DNA from: Streptomyces parvus
Lineage (GTDB): Bacteria > Actinomycetota > Actinomycetes > Streptomycetales > Streptomycetaceae
DNA length: 64,000 nt
Assembly: GCF_032121415.1 (NCBI RefSeq)
Contig: NZ_CP135079.1
Span: forward strand, 5,580,001 to 5,644,000
Reading direction: 5' to 3'
Under the pieces are notes generated by a model. That model did no database searches. It was given only the letters and a program-made list of their open reading frames with translations, and was not told the origin of the DNA. The position numbers and the translations under genes are program-made. Shown one piece after another: positions 34,499 to 45,874 of the stretch (the stretch's first letter is position 1; the number at the start of each line of letters is the position of its first letter).

Positions 34499-34518
34499 CC
34501 TTCCACCCGGTTGGAAGG
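34499..34518. promoter_or_regulatory. MerR-type near-palindrome upstream of the YnfA gene
   Basis: CCTTCCACCCGGTTGGAAGG, with perfect six-bp outer arms. It resembles operators of metal- or drug-responsive MerR regulators (CCTTCC…GGAAGG), but no merR gene is next to it. Confidence 0.4.
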
Positions 34519-34647
34519 CCGAGGCGTCGTCGCCCATGCCGCCGCTCCGCGCCGGCCCCGAGTCGAGCGCTCCGCGTCAAGTGGTCCGTGTGTCGGCGCG
34601 GTCACAGGGCACCTGGGCATGACCGGGCGGCGGCAATGTACTAGAGT

Positions 34648-34665
34648 TATCTCGACATCGAGATA
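34648..34665. promoter_or_regulatory. Palindrome in the acnA upstream region
   Basis: TATCTCGACATCGAGATA: perfect seven-bp arms with a 4-bp centre, 150 bp before the acnA start. It shares the ATCTC…GAGAT frame with the palindrome at the XRE–MurA start. Confidence 0.5.
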
Positions 34666-34706
34666 TCTGCCGAGGCGCACCACGGCCGCCGCCCGGTAAG
34701 GGTTAC

Positions 34707-34725
34707 CTAACTAATCCTTACCTTA
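34707..34725 (-). promoter_or_regulatory. Putative iron box (DmdR/IdeR-type) upstream of acnA
   Basis: Read on the minus strand, TAAGGTAAGGATTAGTTAG agrees at about 15 of 19 positions with the DtxR/IdeR consensus TWAGGTWAGSCTWACCTWA. A second partly overlapping match begins at 34696. It lies about 90 bp before the aconitase start. Confidence 0.5.
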
Positions 34726-34816
34726 GCGGATGGCCGGGGCCGTAGGTGGCAAACGCGGCGCCGGCTGCCAATGAGGCGCGGCGCGGTAGACGCGCACATT
34801 GAAGAAGGAGACTGTC

Positions 34817-37531
<2,715 letters not shown>

Positions 37532-37570
37532 TCAGCCTGATCCGCCGCTGACCGGTGGACGGCACAGTGC

Positions 37571-37613
37571 GAGGGCCGCGCCCCGGGTTCTCCCCGGGGC
37601 GCGGCCCTCGCGC
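37571..37613 (+). terminator. Terminator after acnA
   Basis: A very GC-rich stem, GGGCCGCGCCCCGGG paired with CCCGGGGCGCGGCCC across a TTCTC loop, 40 bp after the acnA stop. Confidence 0.85.
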
Positions 37614-37642
37614 CGTTTCCGCGTCCGTGGCCGGAGGCCGCC

Positions 37643-38236
37643 TCAGTCCCCCGTCGGCATCCGCGTCAGGTCGACAAGTCGGCACGTCGTACCGCGCGGC
37701 ACCTCACCGAGGCCGTGGATCTCCTCCACCACGCTCTTGCCGGGACCGAGGTCGACCACTCCCGTGACTCCGTCCGCGACCTTGGTGCCGTCCTTGTCGA
37801 GGAACTCGACCCCTATGTGGTAGCTCGCCGTCGTGGACGTGCCGTTCACGACCTTCACCTTCGCCGACTGCCAGCCGATCTGCGGATCGCGCGTGCACGC
37901 GGTGATCGTGACGTCCTCCTTCACGTCGGGTTCGGTCGCGGTGGGCTCCGGCGCGGGCTCATCGGCGTACGGCTCTTCCCCGTACGGCTCCGAGTAGGGC
38001 GTGTCCGACCGCGGCGGCAGCGCGATGGAGTCCTGGACCGCGTCCATCGCCGAGTGGACGAGCGCCACGACCGCTCCCGCCACGATGAGCCCGCCGCCCA
38101 CGGCGAGCGTCACGATCAGCCCCGTACGCTGCTTCTGCGGCGGCCCCGCGGGCGCGGCCCACGGCGAAGGCTGCGCCGCGGGCCGGTACTCCGGCTGCGG
38201 CTGTTCGGGCGGCGGAGGCGGAAAGTTGTCGGACAT
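37643..38236 (-). CDS. Membrane-anchored FxLYD-like protein
   Basis: 197 residues from ATG 38236. A Pro/Gln-rich cytoplasmic N-terminus, one TM (LIVTLAVGGGLIVAGAVVAL), an acidic Pro/Glu/Tyr-rich linker, and an extracellular beta-sandwich: VTITACTRDPQIGWQSAKVK, then YHIGVEFLDKDGTKVADG. This is the FxLYD pattern, of unknown function in actinobacterial envelopes. It is divergent from the histidine phosphatase gene. Confidence 0.75.
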   Translation of the reverse strand: MSDNFPPPPPEQPQPEYRPAAQPSPWAAPAGPPQKQRTGLIVTLAVGGGLIVAGAVVALVHSAMDAVQDSIALPPRSDTPYSEPYGEEPYADEPAPEPTATEPDVKEDVTITACTRDPQIGWQSAKVKVVNGTSTTASYHIGVEFLDKDGTKVADGVTGVVDLGPGKSVVEEIHGLGEVPRGTTCRLVDLTRMPTGD

Positions 38237-38334
38237 GCGGTCCCCCCACGGGAAAGTGATCAACTGAGGGACTTACCGTACGTGGCCCCCTCAGCCCCAC
38301 CCGCACCATCTGTACAGAAAGCGAACGGACCATC

Positions 38335-38955
38335 ATGGGCGAGCTGATCCTCATCCGGCACGGCGAGACCGAATGGTCCCGTTCCGGGCAGCACACGAGC
38401 TGGACCGACCTCCCCCTCACCGACGTCGGGGAGCGCCAGGCCCGCGCACTCGTCCCGCTGCTGGCCGACCGCACCATCGGCCTCACCCTCGTCAGCCCCT
38501 CGATCCGGGCCCGCCGCACCGCCGAACTGGCCGGACTCCCCGCCCCCCGGGTCACCCCCGAGCTGCGGGAGTGGGACTACGGCGGGTACGAGGGCATCAC
38601 CACCCGGGAGATCCGCCGCACCCGCCCCTTCTGGAACCTGTGGACCGACGGCGTCGACCCCGGCTCCGACGAGCACCCCGGCGAGAGCCCCGCCCAGATC
38701 GGGCAGCGGGCCGACCAGGTGCTCGCGGGCGTCCGGTCGGCCGCCGAGGAGGTCGCGGACGAGGAGGACATCGCGCTCGTCGCGCACTCGCACTTCCTGC
38801 GCGTCCTCACCGCCCGCTACCTCGGCCTGACCCCGGCCGAGGGGCGGCTCTTCCAGCTCGCCACCGGCGCCGTCTCCCGCCTCGGCACCGAACACGGCCG
38901 TCCGGTCGTCGCCGCGCTCAACGTCGCCCTGCCCGAGAGCCTCCAGCCGGAGTGA
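38335..38955 (+). CDS. Histidine phosphatase family protein
   Basis: 206 residues. It has the RHG catalytic motif LILIRHGETEWS at the start, the second Arg/Glu region (SPSIRARRTAEL, ELREWDYGGYEG) and the second catalytic His in LVAHSHFLRVL. It belongs to the phosphoglycerate-mutase-like phosphatases; the substrate cannot be told. The start lacks a canonical ribosome-binding site, but no better in-frame start is available. Confidence 0.9.
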   Translation: MGELILIRHGETEWSRSGQHTSWTDLPLTDVGERQARALVPLLADRTIGLTLVSPSIRARRTAELAGLPAPRVTPELREWDYGGYEGITTREIRRTRPFWNLWTDGVDPGSDEHPGESPAQIGQRADQVLAGVRSAAEEVADEEDIALVAHSHFLRVLTARYLGLTPAEGRLFQLATGAVSRLGTEHGRPVVAALNVALPESLQPE

Positions 38956-39074
38956 GCCGCGCCCCGCGGCCCTGCCCGAAGTCCTCCGGGGCCGCCGGGC
39001 CACGGCCGCAGGGACGCCGACGGCCGGCACCCCGTCCTCCGGGGTACCGGCCGCCGTCGCTCACCGCGTAGCGA

Positions 39075-42000
39075 TCAGGAGAGCAGCTCCACCTCCGCGA
39101 GCGTCGCCGAACCCGTCAGCACCAGCCGGTACTTCGTGTACGAGCCGGGCTTCGCCACCGAGAACACGCGGGTCTGCTTGTCCCAGGCGAACGACTGGCC
39201 GGAGCGGCGGTCGACGTCCTTCCACTCCTTGCCGTCCGTCGAACCCTGGAGCGTCCACCCCTTCGGGGCCTTGTCCGCCGCCGCCGAGGTCAGCGTGTAC
39301 TGAACACCCTTCGTGGCCGAGGACACCGGCAGCTCCACCGACTCCACCGTCGCCGACGTGGCCGAGGTGTCGTCGAACAGCGCGCCGCCACCCTTCAGCG
39401 CGTCGCCCTTGGGCGTCGGGACCTTGTCGTCCTTCTGCACCGAGACCGGGGCCGCGTCCTTGCCCGTGCCCCAGGCCGACGGCTTCGGGCCCATGTCGAA
39501 CTCCAGCGTGCCCCCCTTGGCCAGCACGTCGTGGGGGAGCGCCGTGGAGGTCCACTTCTTGCCGTTGACCTTCACGCCCTGCACGTAGATGTTCTTGTCG
39601 CTGTTCTTCGGGGCCTTCACGACCAGCTTGCGGCCGTTGTCCGTGCGGACGGTGACCTTCTTGAAGAGCGGCGAGCCGATCGCGTACTCCCCGCTGCCCA
39701 TCACCAGCGGGTAGAAGCCGAGCGAGGAGAAGAGGAACCAGGCCGACTGCTCGCCGTTGTCCTCGTCGCCGTGGATGCCCTGCCCGATCTCGCTGCCGAT
39801 GTACAGCCGGCCCAGTACCTCGCGGACCTTCTCCTGCGTCTTGTACGGCTGCGAGGCCGCGTTGTACATGTACGTGGCGTGGTGGGCGACCTGGTTGCTG
39901 TGCCCGTACTGGCCCATCCGCACGTCACGCGCCTCGGTCATCTCGTGGATGACCCCGCCGTAGCTGCCGACGAACTCCGGGCCCGCCGTCTCCGGGGTCG
40001 AGAAGTACGTGTCCAGCTTCTTGCCCAGACCCGCGCGGCCGCCGTACAGGTTGGCCAGGCCCCGGCTGTCCTGCGGGGCGGTGAAGGCGTAGCCCCAGCC
40101 GTTGGTCTCGGTGTAGTCGTAGCCCCAGACGCGCGGGTCGTACTGGTCGGAGGGCAGGCGCCAGTCGCCGCCAGGCTTCTTGCCCTGGAAGAACCCGGCC
40201 TTGTCGTCGAAGAGCTTGACGTACTTCTGCGCCCGGTTCATGAAGTACTCGGACTCTTCCTTGTACCGCGCCTTCTTCGTCTTCCTGTACAGCTCCTGGC
40301 CCATGCGGGCGATGCCGTAGTCGTTGACGTAACCCTCCAGGGACCAGGACAGCCCCTCGTGGGTGGCGGTGTCGGCGTAGCCGGTGAAGACCGAGGTCTC
40401 CAGGCCCTTGCGGCCGACGCCCGAGGACGGCGGGGCCACGGTGGCGTTCTTGAGCGCCGCGTCGTAGGCCGCCTCGGCGTCGAACGTGACGCCCTTGACG
40501 TACGCGTCGGCGAACGCCACGTCCGAGCTGGTGCCGGTCATCAGGTCCGCGTAGCCGGGGGAGGACCAGCGCGAGGTCCAGCCGCCGTCCTTGTAGTGCT
40601 GCACGAAGCCGTCCACCAGCTTCCCGGCCTTCTTCGGGGAGAAGAAGGAGTAGGCGGGCCACGTCGTGCGGTAGGTGTCCCAGAAGCCGTTGTTGACGTA
40701 CACCTCGCCGTCGACGATCTTCGCGCCGGTCCGGGTCGGGGTGTTCTCGCCGGTCGCCTTGGAGAAGGGGCTGGCGTAGCGGTTCTTGCCCTTCACCTTC
40801 TCGTGGCCGGAGTTCGGGTAGAGGTAGAGCCGGTAGAGGCTGGAGTAGAGCGTCGTCAGCTGGTCGGCGTTGGCGCCCTCGACCTCGACCGTCCCCAGGA
40901 TGTCGTCCCAGGCGCCCTGCGCCTTGCGCTGCACACGCTCGAACGAGGTGGACTCCGGGATCTCCATCGCCAGGTTCTGCTTCGCCTGGTCGACGCCGAT
41001 CAGCGACGTGGCCAGCCGCAGGTTGACCGTACGGTCCTTGCCCGCGTCGAAGCGGAAGAACCCGGTGACGTCGTCGCCCCCGCCGCCCTTCAGCTTGCCG
41101 CTGTCGGTGACCGGCGCGTCGAAGACGCCGTGGACGAACATCCGGGTCGCGCCGGTGGACAGACCGCTCTTGACGTCCGTGTAACCGGAGAACGAGCTGG
41201 TCCCGGGGTCCAGTGTGATGCCGCCGGCGTTCGAGACGTTGTCGAAGATCAGGCTGGCGTCCTTGCCCGGATAGGTGAACCGCATCCGCGCCGCGTGGTC
41301 GGTCGGCGTCATCTCGGCCTTGAGGCCGTTCTCGAACGTGACGCCGTAGTAGTGCGGCTTCGCCGTCTCGTTCTCGTGCCGGAACGGCAGGGCGCGGGCG
41401 GTCCGGGACGCGTCCGGGGTGCCGCTCGCGGCCGACGGCATCAGCTGGAAGGTCTGCCGGTCGCCCATCCACGGGCTCGGCTCATGGCTCGCGCCGAAGG
41501 CCTGGAGCGTGGGGAGGTTGTCCGCGTTGTTGCCCCGGTGGTAGTCGTACAGCCAGCTCAGCGAACCGGCGTTCGTCACCGGCGTCCAGAAGTTGAAGCC
41601 ATGCGGGACCGCGGTGGCCGGAATGTTGTTGCCGCGCGAGAAGCCGCCGCTGGAGTTGGTGCCGCGGGTCGTCAGCGCGTAGTCCGACAGATGCGCCTTG
41701 CGCTTCTCGGGCTTCTTCGGGGCGATCGCGATGTCGTCGATCCAGCCCTGGAACTTCGCCTTCCCCTTGGGGGAGTCGTACGCCACCAGGATCCGGTCGA
41801 CCGTCTTGCCCGCGGCGACCGTGCCGAGCCGGGCGGCGACCTTGTTCCACTGGTTGACGTAGAGGCGCTTGGCATCGGCCTGGCCCTGCGGGGTCAGCAG
41901 CCCACCGTGGCTGTCGGTGGCCTTCAGCTCGCTCAGGTAGGTGCCGTCGGTGAAGGCGAGGTCCACCGCGACGTGTGTGGCCGGGTAGTTCAGGTCCGTC

Positions 42001-42956
42001 TCGCCCATCTGCGGATAGACGAGGTAGGACAGCTCGGTGTCCTTGGTGACGGCCGTGTTCACGTCGAAGATCTTGTTGTACGAGTACGCGCGTCCGTCGG
42101 GCGTGTGCGTACCCGCGTAACGCAGTGCCTTCTTTCCGGTGAATCCCGCACCCGATTTGGCGGTGGGGGAGCCGGAGGGGCCGCGGTCGGGCTGGCTGCG
42201 CATCTCCTCGGGCACCGGGACGGAGGTGTCACCGTTCGAGAACTGAACGTCGGCGAGCTGGAGCGCGTCCGCACCGCCGTTCGCCGTGATCTCCAGGCGG
42301 AAGTGCCGGTAGGCGGTGCCGCCCGCGAAGTCGTACGTCTTCGTCTCGTGCCGCTTGGCGAAGGTCTCGCCGGTGCGGGTGTCGAGGTCGGTCCACTCCT
42401 TGCCGTCGGCCGAGCCCTTGAGCGTCCAGTTCTTCGGATCGCGTTCGGCGTGGTCGTTGGCCGAAGTGAGCGCGTATGTCACGACCTTGGCGGGTTCGTC
42501 CAGATCGAACTCGACCCAGCCGGTCTTCGCGAACGTCAGCCACTTGGAGCCGGGCTCGACGTCGACGAGGTTCTCCTTCACCTCGCCGCCCGCGGTGTTC
42601 TCGGCGCTCGCGCGCACCTCCGTCACCCGGTCGGTGACATTGCCCGGTATGCCGGAGGAGAAGCCCCCGTCGACACCGGAGGACCGCTTCTTGCCGTCGG
42701 GGCCCTCCTCGACGGTGTTGCGCCAGTCCGGCTGCTTCTCGTCCGCCTCGAAGGAGGTGGTGAACGTCCGGTCGCCGGACGGCTTCCGGTCCGGCGAGGA
42801 GGGCTGCGCGGTGGCGACCGCGGGGGCGATCACCACCAGGGCGAGGGATGCCGCCAGGGCGGCTGCTGTGGGGGTCCGTCTCCGGCGGGGAGCCGGGCGG
42901 GGGACCGCGTGAGGGGCTGTGTCGGAGCCGTGGTTGAGGCCGCGTGGTGGCTGCAT
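39075..42956 (-). CDS. Secreted GH92 alpha-mannosidase with carbohydrate/discoidin-type modules
   Basis: 1293 residues from ATG 42956; the longer frame to 43031 has no site. A twin-Arg-rich signal peptide (PAPRRRRTPTAAALAASLAL … PAVATAQ) comes first. An F5/8-type C or NPCBM-like module lies at about 90–230, and a concanavalin-like insert follows to about 420. The GH92 domain occupies about 450–1150: NGFWDTYRTTWPAY, NDYGIARMGQELY and the catalytic stretch HGDEDNGEQSAWFLFSSLGF. A second F5/8-like module ends the protein. GH92 enzymes are Ca2+-dependent exo-mannosidases cutting mannans and N-glycans outside the cell. It is divergent from ngcEFG with operator-like palindromes between. Confidence 0.92.
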   Translation of the reverse strand: MQPPRGLNHGSDTAPHAVPRPAPRRRRTPTAAALAASLALVVIAPAVATAQPSSPDRKPSGDRTFTTSFEADEKQPDWRNTVEEGPDGKKRSSGVDGGFSSGIPGNVTDRVTEVRASAENTAGGEVKENLVDVEPGSKWLTFAKTGWVEFDLDEPAKVVTYALTSANDHAERDPKNWTLKGSADGKEWTDLDTRTGETFAKRHETKTYDFAGGTAYRHFRLEITANGGADALQLADVQFSNGDTSVPVPEEMRSQPDRGPSGSPTAKSGAGFTGKKALRYAGTHTPDGRAYSYNKIFDVNTAVTKDTELSYLVYPQMGETDLNYPATHVAVDLAFTDGTYLSELKATDSHGGLLTPQGQADAKRLYVNQWNKVAARLGTVAAGKTVDRILVAYDSPKGKAKFQGWIDDIAIAPKKPEKRKAHLSDYALTTRGTNSSGGFSRGNNIPATAVPHGFNFWTPVTNAGSLSWLYDYHRGNNADNLPTLQAFGASHEPSPWMGDRQTFQLMPSAASGTPDASRTARALPFRHENETAKPHYYGVTFENGLKAEMTPTDHAARMRFTYPGKDASLIFDNVSNAGGITLDPGTSSFSGYTDVKSGLSTGATRMFVHGVFDAPVTDSGKLKGGGGDDVTGFFRFDAGKDRTVNLRLATSLIGVDQAKQNLAMEIPESTSFERVQRKAQGAWDDILGTVEVEGANADQLTTLYSSLYRLYLYPNSGHEKVKGKNRYASPFSKATGENTPTRTGAKIVDGEVYVNNGFWDTYRTTWPAYSFFSPKKAGKLVDGFVQHYKDGGWTSRWSSPGYADLMTGTSSDVAFADAYVKGVTFDAEAAYDAALKNATVAPPSSGVGRKGLETSVFTGYADTATHEGLSWSLEGYVNDYGIARMGQELYRKTKKARYKEESEYFMNRAQKYVKLFDDKAGFFQGKKPGGDWRLPSDQYDPRVWGYDYTETNGWGYAFTAPQDSRGLANLYGGRAGLGKKLDTYFSTPETAGPEFVGSYGGVIHEMTEARDVRMGQYGHSNQVAHHATYMYNAASQPYKTQEKVREVLGRLYIGSEIGQGIHGDEDNGEQSAWFLFSSLGFYPLVMGSGEYAIGSPLFKKVTVRTDNGRKLVVKAPKNSDKNIYVQGVKVNGKKWTSTALPHDVLAKGGTLEFDMGPKPSAWGTGKDAAPVSVQKDDKVPTPKGDALKGGGALFDDTSATSATVESVELPVSSATKGVQYTLTSAAADKAPKGWTLQGSTDGKEWKDVDRRSGQSFAWDKQTRVFSVAKPGSYTKYRLVLTGSATLAEVELLS

Positions 42957-42987
42957 GCCGAGCCGTTCCTCCCCGGGAAAATACATG

Positions 42988-42999
42988 GACAACGTTGTC
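42988..42999. promoter_or_regulatory. LacI/ROK-type palindromic operator before the GH92 gene
   Basis: GACAACGTTGTC is a perfect 12-bp palindrome 32 bp upstream of the GH92 start. A half-matching sequence (GGCACCGTTGTC) occurs upstream of xylF, suggesting related regulators. Confidence 0.6.
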
Positions 43000-43199
43000 A
43001 TAGCGGGATGCAAGGTCCAGTAGGGAGCCAAGTGACAGGACGTGTCAAGGGTGTTGCCGCGCGGCCCGGCGGCGAATCGGCCCGAATGGGGAAATAGCCG
43101 CCGCGGGAGGAGGGGGCGGGACGCCGAGGTGTCCGTGAGGTCTCAACTCGGGAAAGACTGCCGCCCAAACCTGCTTTCGATCTTGCTCAGTTGGCGACA

Positions 43200-43215
43200 A
43201 GTGGACTATACCTGT
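43200..43215. promoter_or_regulatory. DasR-like (dre) site upstream of ngcE
   Basis: AGTGGACTATACCTGT agrees at 12 of 16 positions with the dre consensus AGTGGTCTAGACCACT. DasR is the GlcNAc-responsive GntR regulator of Streptomyces, and NgcEFG transports GlcNAc/chitobiose, so the site fits the pathway. Confidence 0.6.
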
Positions 43216-43268
43216 CGGCATCTGCACAGCCGTTTCACACGGATGTGCGCGGGGGAAACAGGAACGTC

Positions 43269-43293
43269 GCGAGGACGCCGAGGGCGTCCTCGC
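43269..43293 (+). terminator. Hairpin in the ngcE upstream region
   Basis: A perfect 11-bp stem GCGAGGACGCC/GGCGTCCTCGC with loop GAG, 166 bp before the ngcE start. It lies between the dre-like site and the gene, so it is either a leader attenuator or marks the end of a short upstream transcript. Confidence 0.5.
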
Positions 43294-43458
43294 TGTACGG
43301 TCTCCCGGCATCCCCACTGCACCGGCCTGTCCGGTACATCTGCATATCCGCATGACCCAAGCGCAACTGACCGCGGTGGCGGGGCCCTTCGCCTGAGGCG
43401 AATTCTCGACGGGTGACCGGTACACCGCCTGAGTCCTGGAGAAGGCGAGGACTTGAGC

Positions 43459-44904
43459 ATGGGATCCACCTCCGCCCACAACAATGAGGGCCTTGGCCGT
43501 CGCGATCTGATCAAGCGTTCTGCCGCACTCGGCCTGATCGCTGTTCCGACGATGAGCTTCCTGTCCGCCTGCGCGAGCGGCGACAGCAGCAGCGACGACA
43601 AGGTCGAAAAGGGCGAAAAGAGCGACAAGAACCCGCTGGCCGTCAACGGCAGCGCCCCGCTGGAGATCGTCATCTTCGACGGCGGCTTCGGTACCAAGTA
43701 CGCCGAGGACGCCAAGGCCGTCTACGAGAAGACCTACCCCGAGGCGAAGGTCAAGTTCTCGGCCACGCAGAAGATCCAGTCGGTTCTTCAGCCGCGGTTC
43801 AACGGTGGCACCCCGCCGGACCTGATCGACAACTCCGGGGCCCAGCAGATGGACATGGGCGTCCTGGTCGGCAAGAAGCAGCTCACCGACCTGACCCCGC
43901 TCCTCGACGCCCCCTCCATCGACGACCCCGCCAAGAAGGTCCGCGACACCCTGCGGCCCGGCATCGTCGAGATGGGCCAGTTCGACGGCGACCCGGTCTG
44001 GATCATGTACTACGCGTACACGGTCTACGGCGTCTGGTACTCGCAGACCGCGCTGGAGAAGCTCGACGCCACGTACCCGGAGAACTGGGACGACATGCTC
44101 GCGCTCTGCGCGAAGGCGAAGAAGCAGGGCATTGCCGGCTGGACCTACCCCGGCAAGCACCCGTACTACCTCCCCTTCTCGCTGTACCCCTTCATCGCCA
44201 AGATCGGCGGCAGTGAGGTCCTCGACGCGATCGACAACCTGGAGCCGAAGGCCTGGGAGCACCCCGCGGTCAAGGCGGCCTTCGAGGCGTACTACGAGCT
44301 CGTCGCCAAGGACTACATCCTCAAGGGCACCCCCGGCCTGGACCACCGCGGTTCGCAGGGCGCCTGGGCCCGCGGCAAGGCGCTGTTCATCCCGAACGGC
44401 TCCTGGGTGGAGAACGAGGAAGCGGCGATCATCCCCAAGGACTTCAAGCTGTCCGTGGGCGCTCCCTCCAGCCTCGACTCCTCCGACAAGATGCCCTTCG
44501 GCACCATCTGGGCGTCCGGCGGCGAGCCGTTCATCGTCCCGAGCAAGGCGAAGAACGTCGAGGGCGGTATGGAGCAGCTGCGCATCATGCTCAGCGAGGC
44601 CTCCTCCAAGTCCTTCACCGCCAGCACGAAGTCGCTGTCCGCCTTCAACGGCGGCACGGACGGCATCGAGCTGTCGGACGGCCTCAAGTCCGGTGTCGCC
44701 GCGCTGGAGAAGGCCGGCACCAACGTGGTCAACCCGCGCCTGCAGGACTGGTACGTGAAGCTCCAGAAGGAGCAGATCGGTGTCGCCGCGCTCGGCGAGA
44801 TGATGGCGGGCCGCGCCAAGCCGGCCGAGACCATCAAGAAGATCCAGGCCTTCGCCGACGCGACCGCCAAGGACCAGTCCATCAAGCACTTCAAGCACCA
44901 GTGA
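43459..44904 (+). CDS. ngcE: GlcNAc/chitobiose ABC transporter, substrate-binding lipoprotein
   Basis: 481 residues from ATG 43459 (TTG 43453 is an alternative). A twin-arginine type signal (GRRDLIKRSAALG) ends in a lipobox (FLSACASG), giving a Tat-exported lipoprotein. The rest is an extracellular solute-binding protein of family 1, with segments such as EIVIFDGGFGTKYAEDAKAV and LFIPNGSWVENEEA. It captures N-acetylglucosamine or chitobiose at the cell surface and delivers it to NgcFG. The assignment rests on the ngcEFG–rok7B7–xylFGH gene order known from S. coelicolor (SCO6005). The ATPase is not encoded here and is probably the shared MsiK (known for this class). Confidence 0.85.
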   Translation: MGSTSAHNNEGLGRRDLIKRSAALGLIAVPTMSFLSACASGDSSSDDKVEKGEKSDKNPLAVNGSAPLEIVIFDGGFGTKYAEDAKAVYEKTYPEAKVKFSATQKIQSVLQPRFNGGTPPDLIDNSGAQQMDMGVLVGKKQLTDLTPLLDAPSIDDPAKKVRDTLRPGIVEMGQFDGDPVWIMYYAYTVYGVWYSQTALEKLDATYPENWDDMLALCAKAKKQGIAGWTYPGKHPYYLPFSLYPFIAKIGGSEVLDAIDNLEPKAWEHPAVKAAFEAYYELVAKDYILKGTPGLDHRGSQGAWARGKALFIPNGSWVENEEAAIIPKDFKLSVGAPSSLDSSDKMPFGTIWASGGEPFIVPSKAKNVEGGMEQLRIMLSEASSKSFTASTKSLSAFNGGTDGIELSDGLKSGVAALEKAGTNVVNPRLQDWYVKLQKEQIGVAALGEMMAGRAKPAETIKKIQAFADATAKDQSIKHFKHQ

Positions 44905-44953
44905 CCACGCGTCACCAGCGGCGGGCAGCACGGGAAGGTCGGAGTCGGTAACG

Positions 44954-45874
44954 ATGCAACACGGTAAATACCGGTTCATAGTCGGGTTCTTGGTGGTCCC
45001 GATGACGTTGTACGTCATCTTCGTCATCTGGCCCTTCATCCAGTCCATCTACTACTCGTTCACGGACTGGACGGGTCTGAGCCCCGACTTCAAGATGGTC
45101 GGGTTCGACAACTACACCAAGATGCTCGACGACGACGTCTTCTGGAAATCGCTGCAGCACAGTGTGCTGCTGGCGGTGCTGCTCCCGCTGGTGACGCTGG
45201 GCCTCGCGCTCTTCTTCGCCTTCATGCTCAACGTCGGCGGGCGGCGCCGCAAGGGCGCCGCCATCAGCGGCGTACGGGGCTCGGGGTTCTACAAGATCGC
45301 GTACTTCTTCCCGCAGGTGCTCTCGATCGCGATCGTGGCCATCCTGTTCCAGTTCGCTTTCGACCCGGCCCAGGGCATGATCAACGGCACGCTCAAGGCC
45401 GTGGGCTTCAACGACGTACCGGACTGGCTGGGCGATCCGCAGCTGGCCCTGTGGGTCATCATGGCGGTCCTCGTCTGGTGCACCACCGGCTTCTTCGTGG
45501 TGCTGTTCTCCGCGGGCATGGCCTCCATCCCCAAGGACTTCTACGAGGCGGCCCTGCTGGACGGCGCGAGCCGCTTCACGACCTTCTTCCGGATCACGCT
45601 GCCCCTGCTGTGGGACACGGTCCAGTCCGGCTGGGTCTACATGGGCATCCTGGCGCTCGGCGCCGAGGGCTTCGCCATCGTCCACATCATGAGCGTCGGT
45701 CCCGGCGGGCCCGACTACTCGACCACCGTCCTGCCGCTGTACGTCTACCAGTCGGCGTTCCGTGACGGACAGGCGGGCTACGCGACCACGATCGGTGTCG
45801 CCCTGCTCCTCGTGACGCTGGCGTTCGCCGCCATCGTCATGCGGGTGGGCCGGCGCGAGCGGCTGGAGTTCTGA
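44954..45874 (+). CDS. ngcF: GlcNAc/chitobiose ABC transporter, permease 1
   Basis: 306 residues from ATG 44954. Six TM helices, the first being FIVGFLVVPMTLYVIFVIWP, and the EAA loop EAALLDGASRFTTFFRITLP before TM5. It pairs with NgcG to form the membrane channel. It is 49 bp behind ngcE; its TGA shares one base with the ngcG ATG. Confidence 0.87.
   Translation: MQHGKYRFIVGFLVVPMTLYVIFVIWPFIQSIYYSFTDWTGLSPDFKMVGFDNYTKMLDDDVFWKSLQHSVLLAVLLPLVTLGLALFFAFMLNVGGRRRKGAAISGVRGSGFYKIAYFFPQVLSIAIVAILFQFAFDPAQGMINGTLKAVGFNDVPDWLGDPQLALWVIMAVLVWCTTGFFVVLFSAGMASIPKDFYEAALLDGASRFTTFFRITLPLLWDTVQSGWVYMGILALGAEGFAIVHIMSVGPGGPDYSTTVLPLYVYQSAFRDGQAGYATTIGVALLLVTLAFAAIVMRVGRRERLEF

Noticed and set aside
39531..43097. 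A 1188-residue plus-strand ORF over the GH92 gene
   Set aside because: It is antisense to a clear GH92 protein. Its composition (Val/Arg/Asp/His-rich with no motif) is the usual shadow of high-GC coding DNA.
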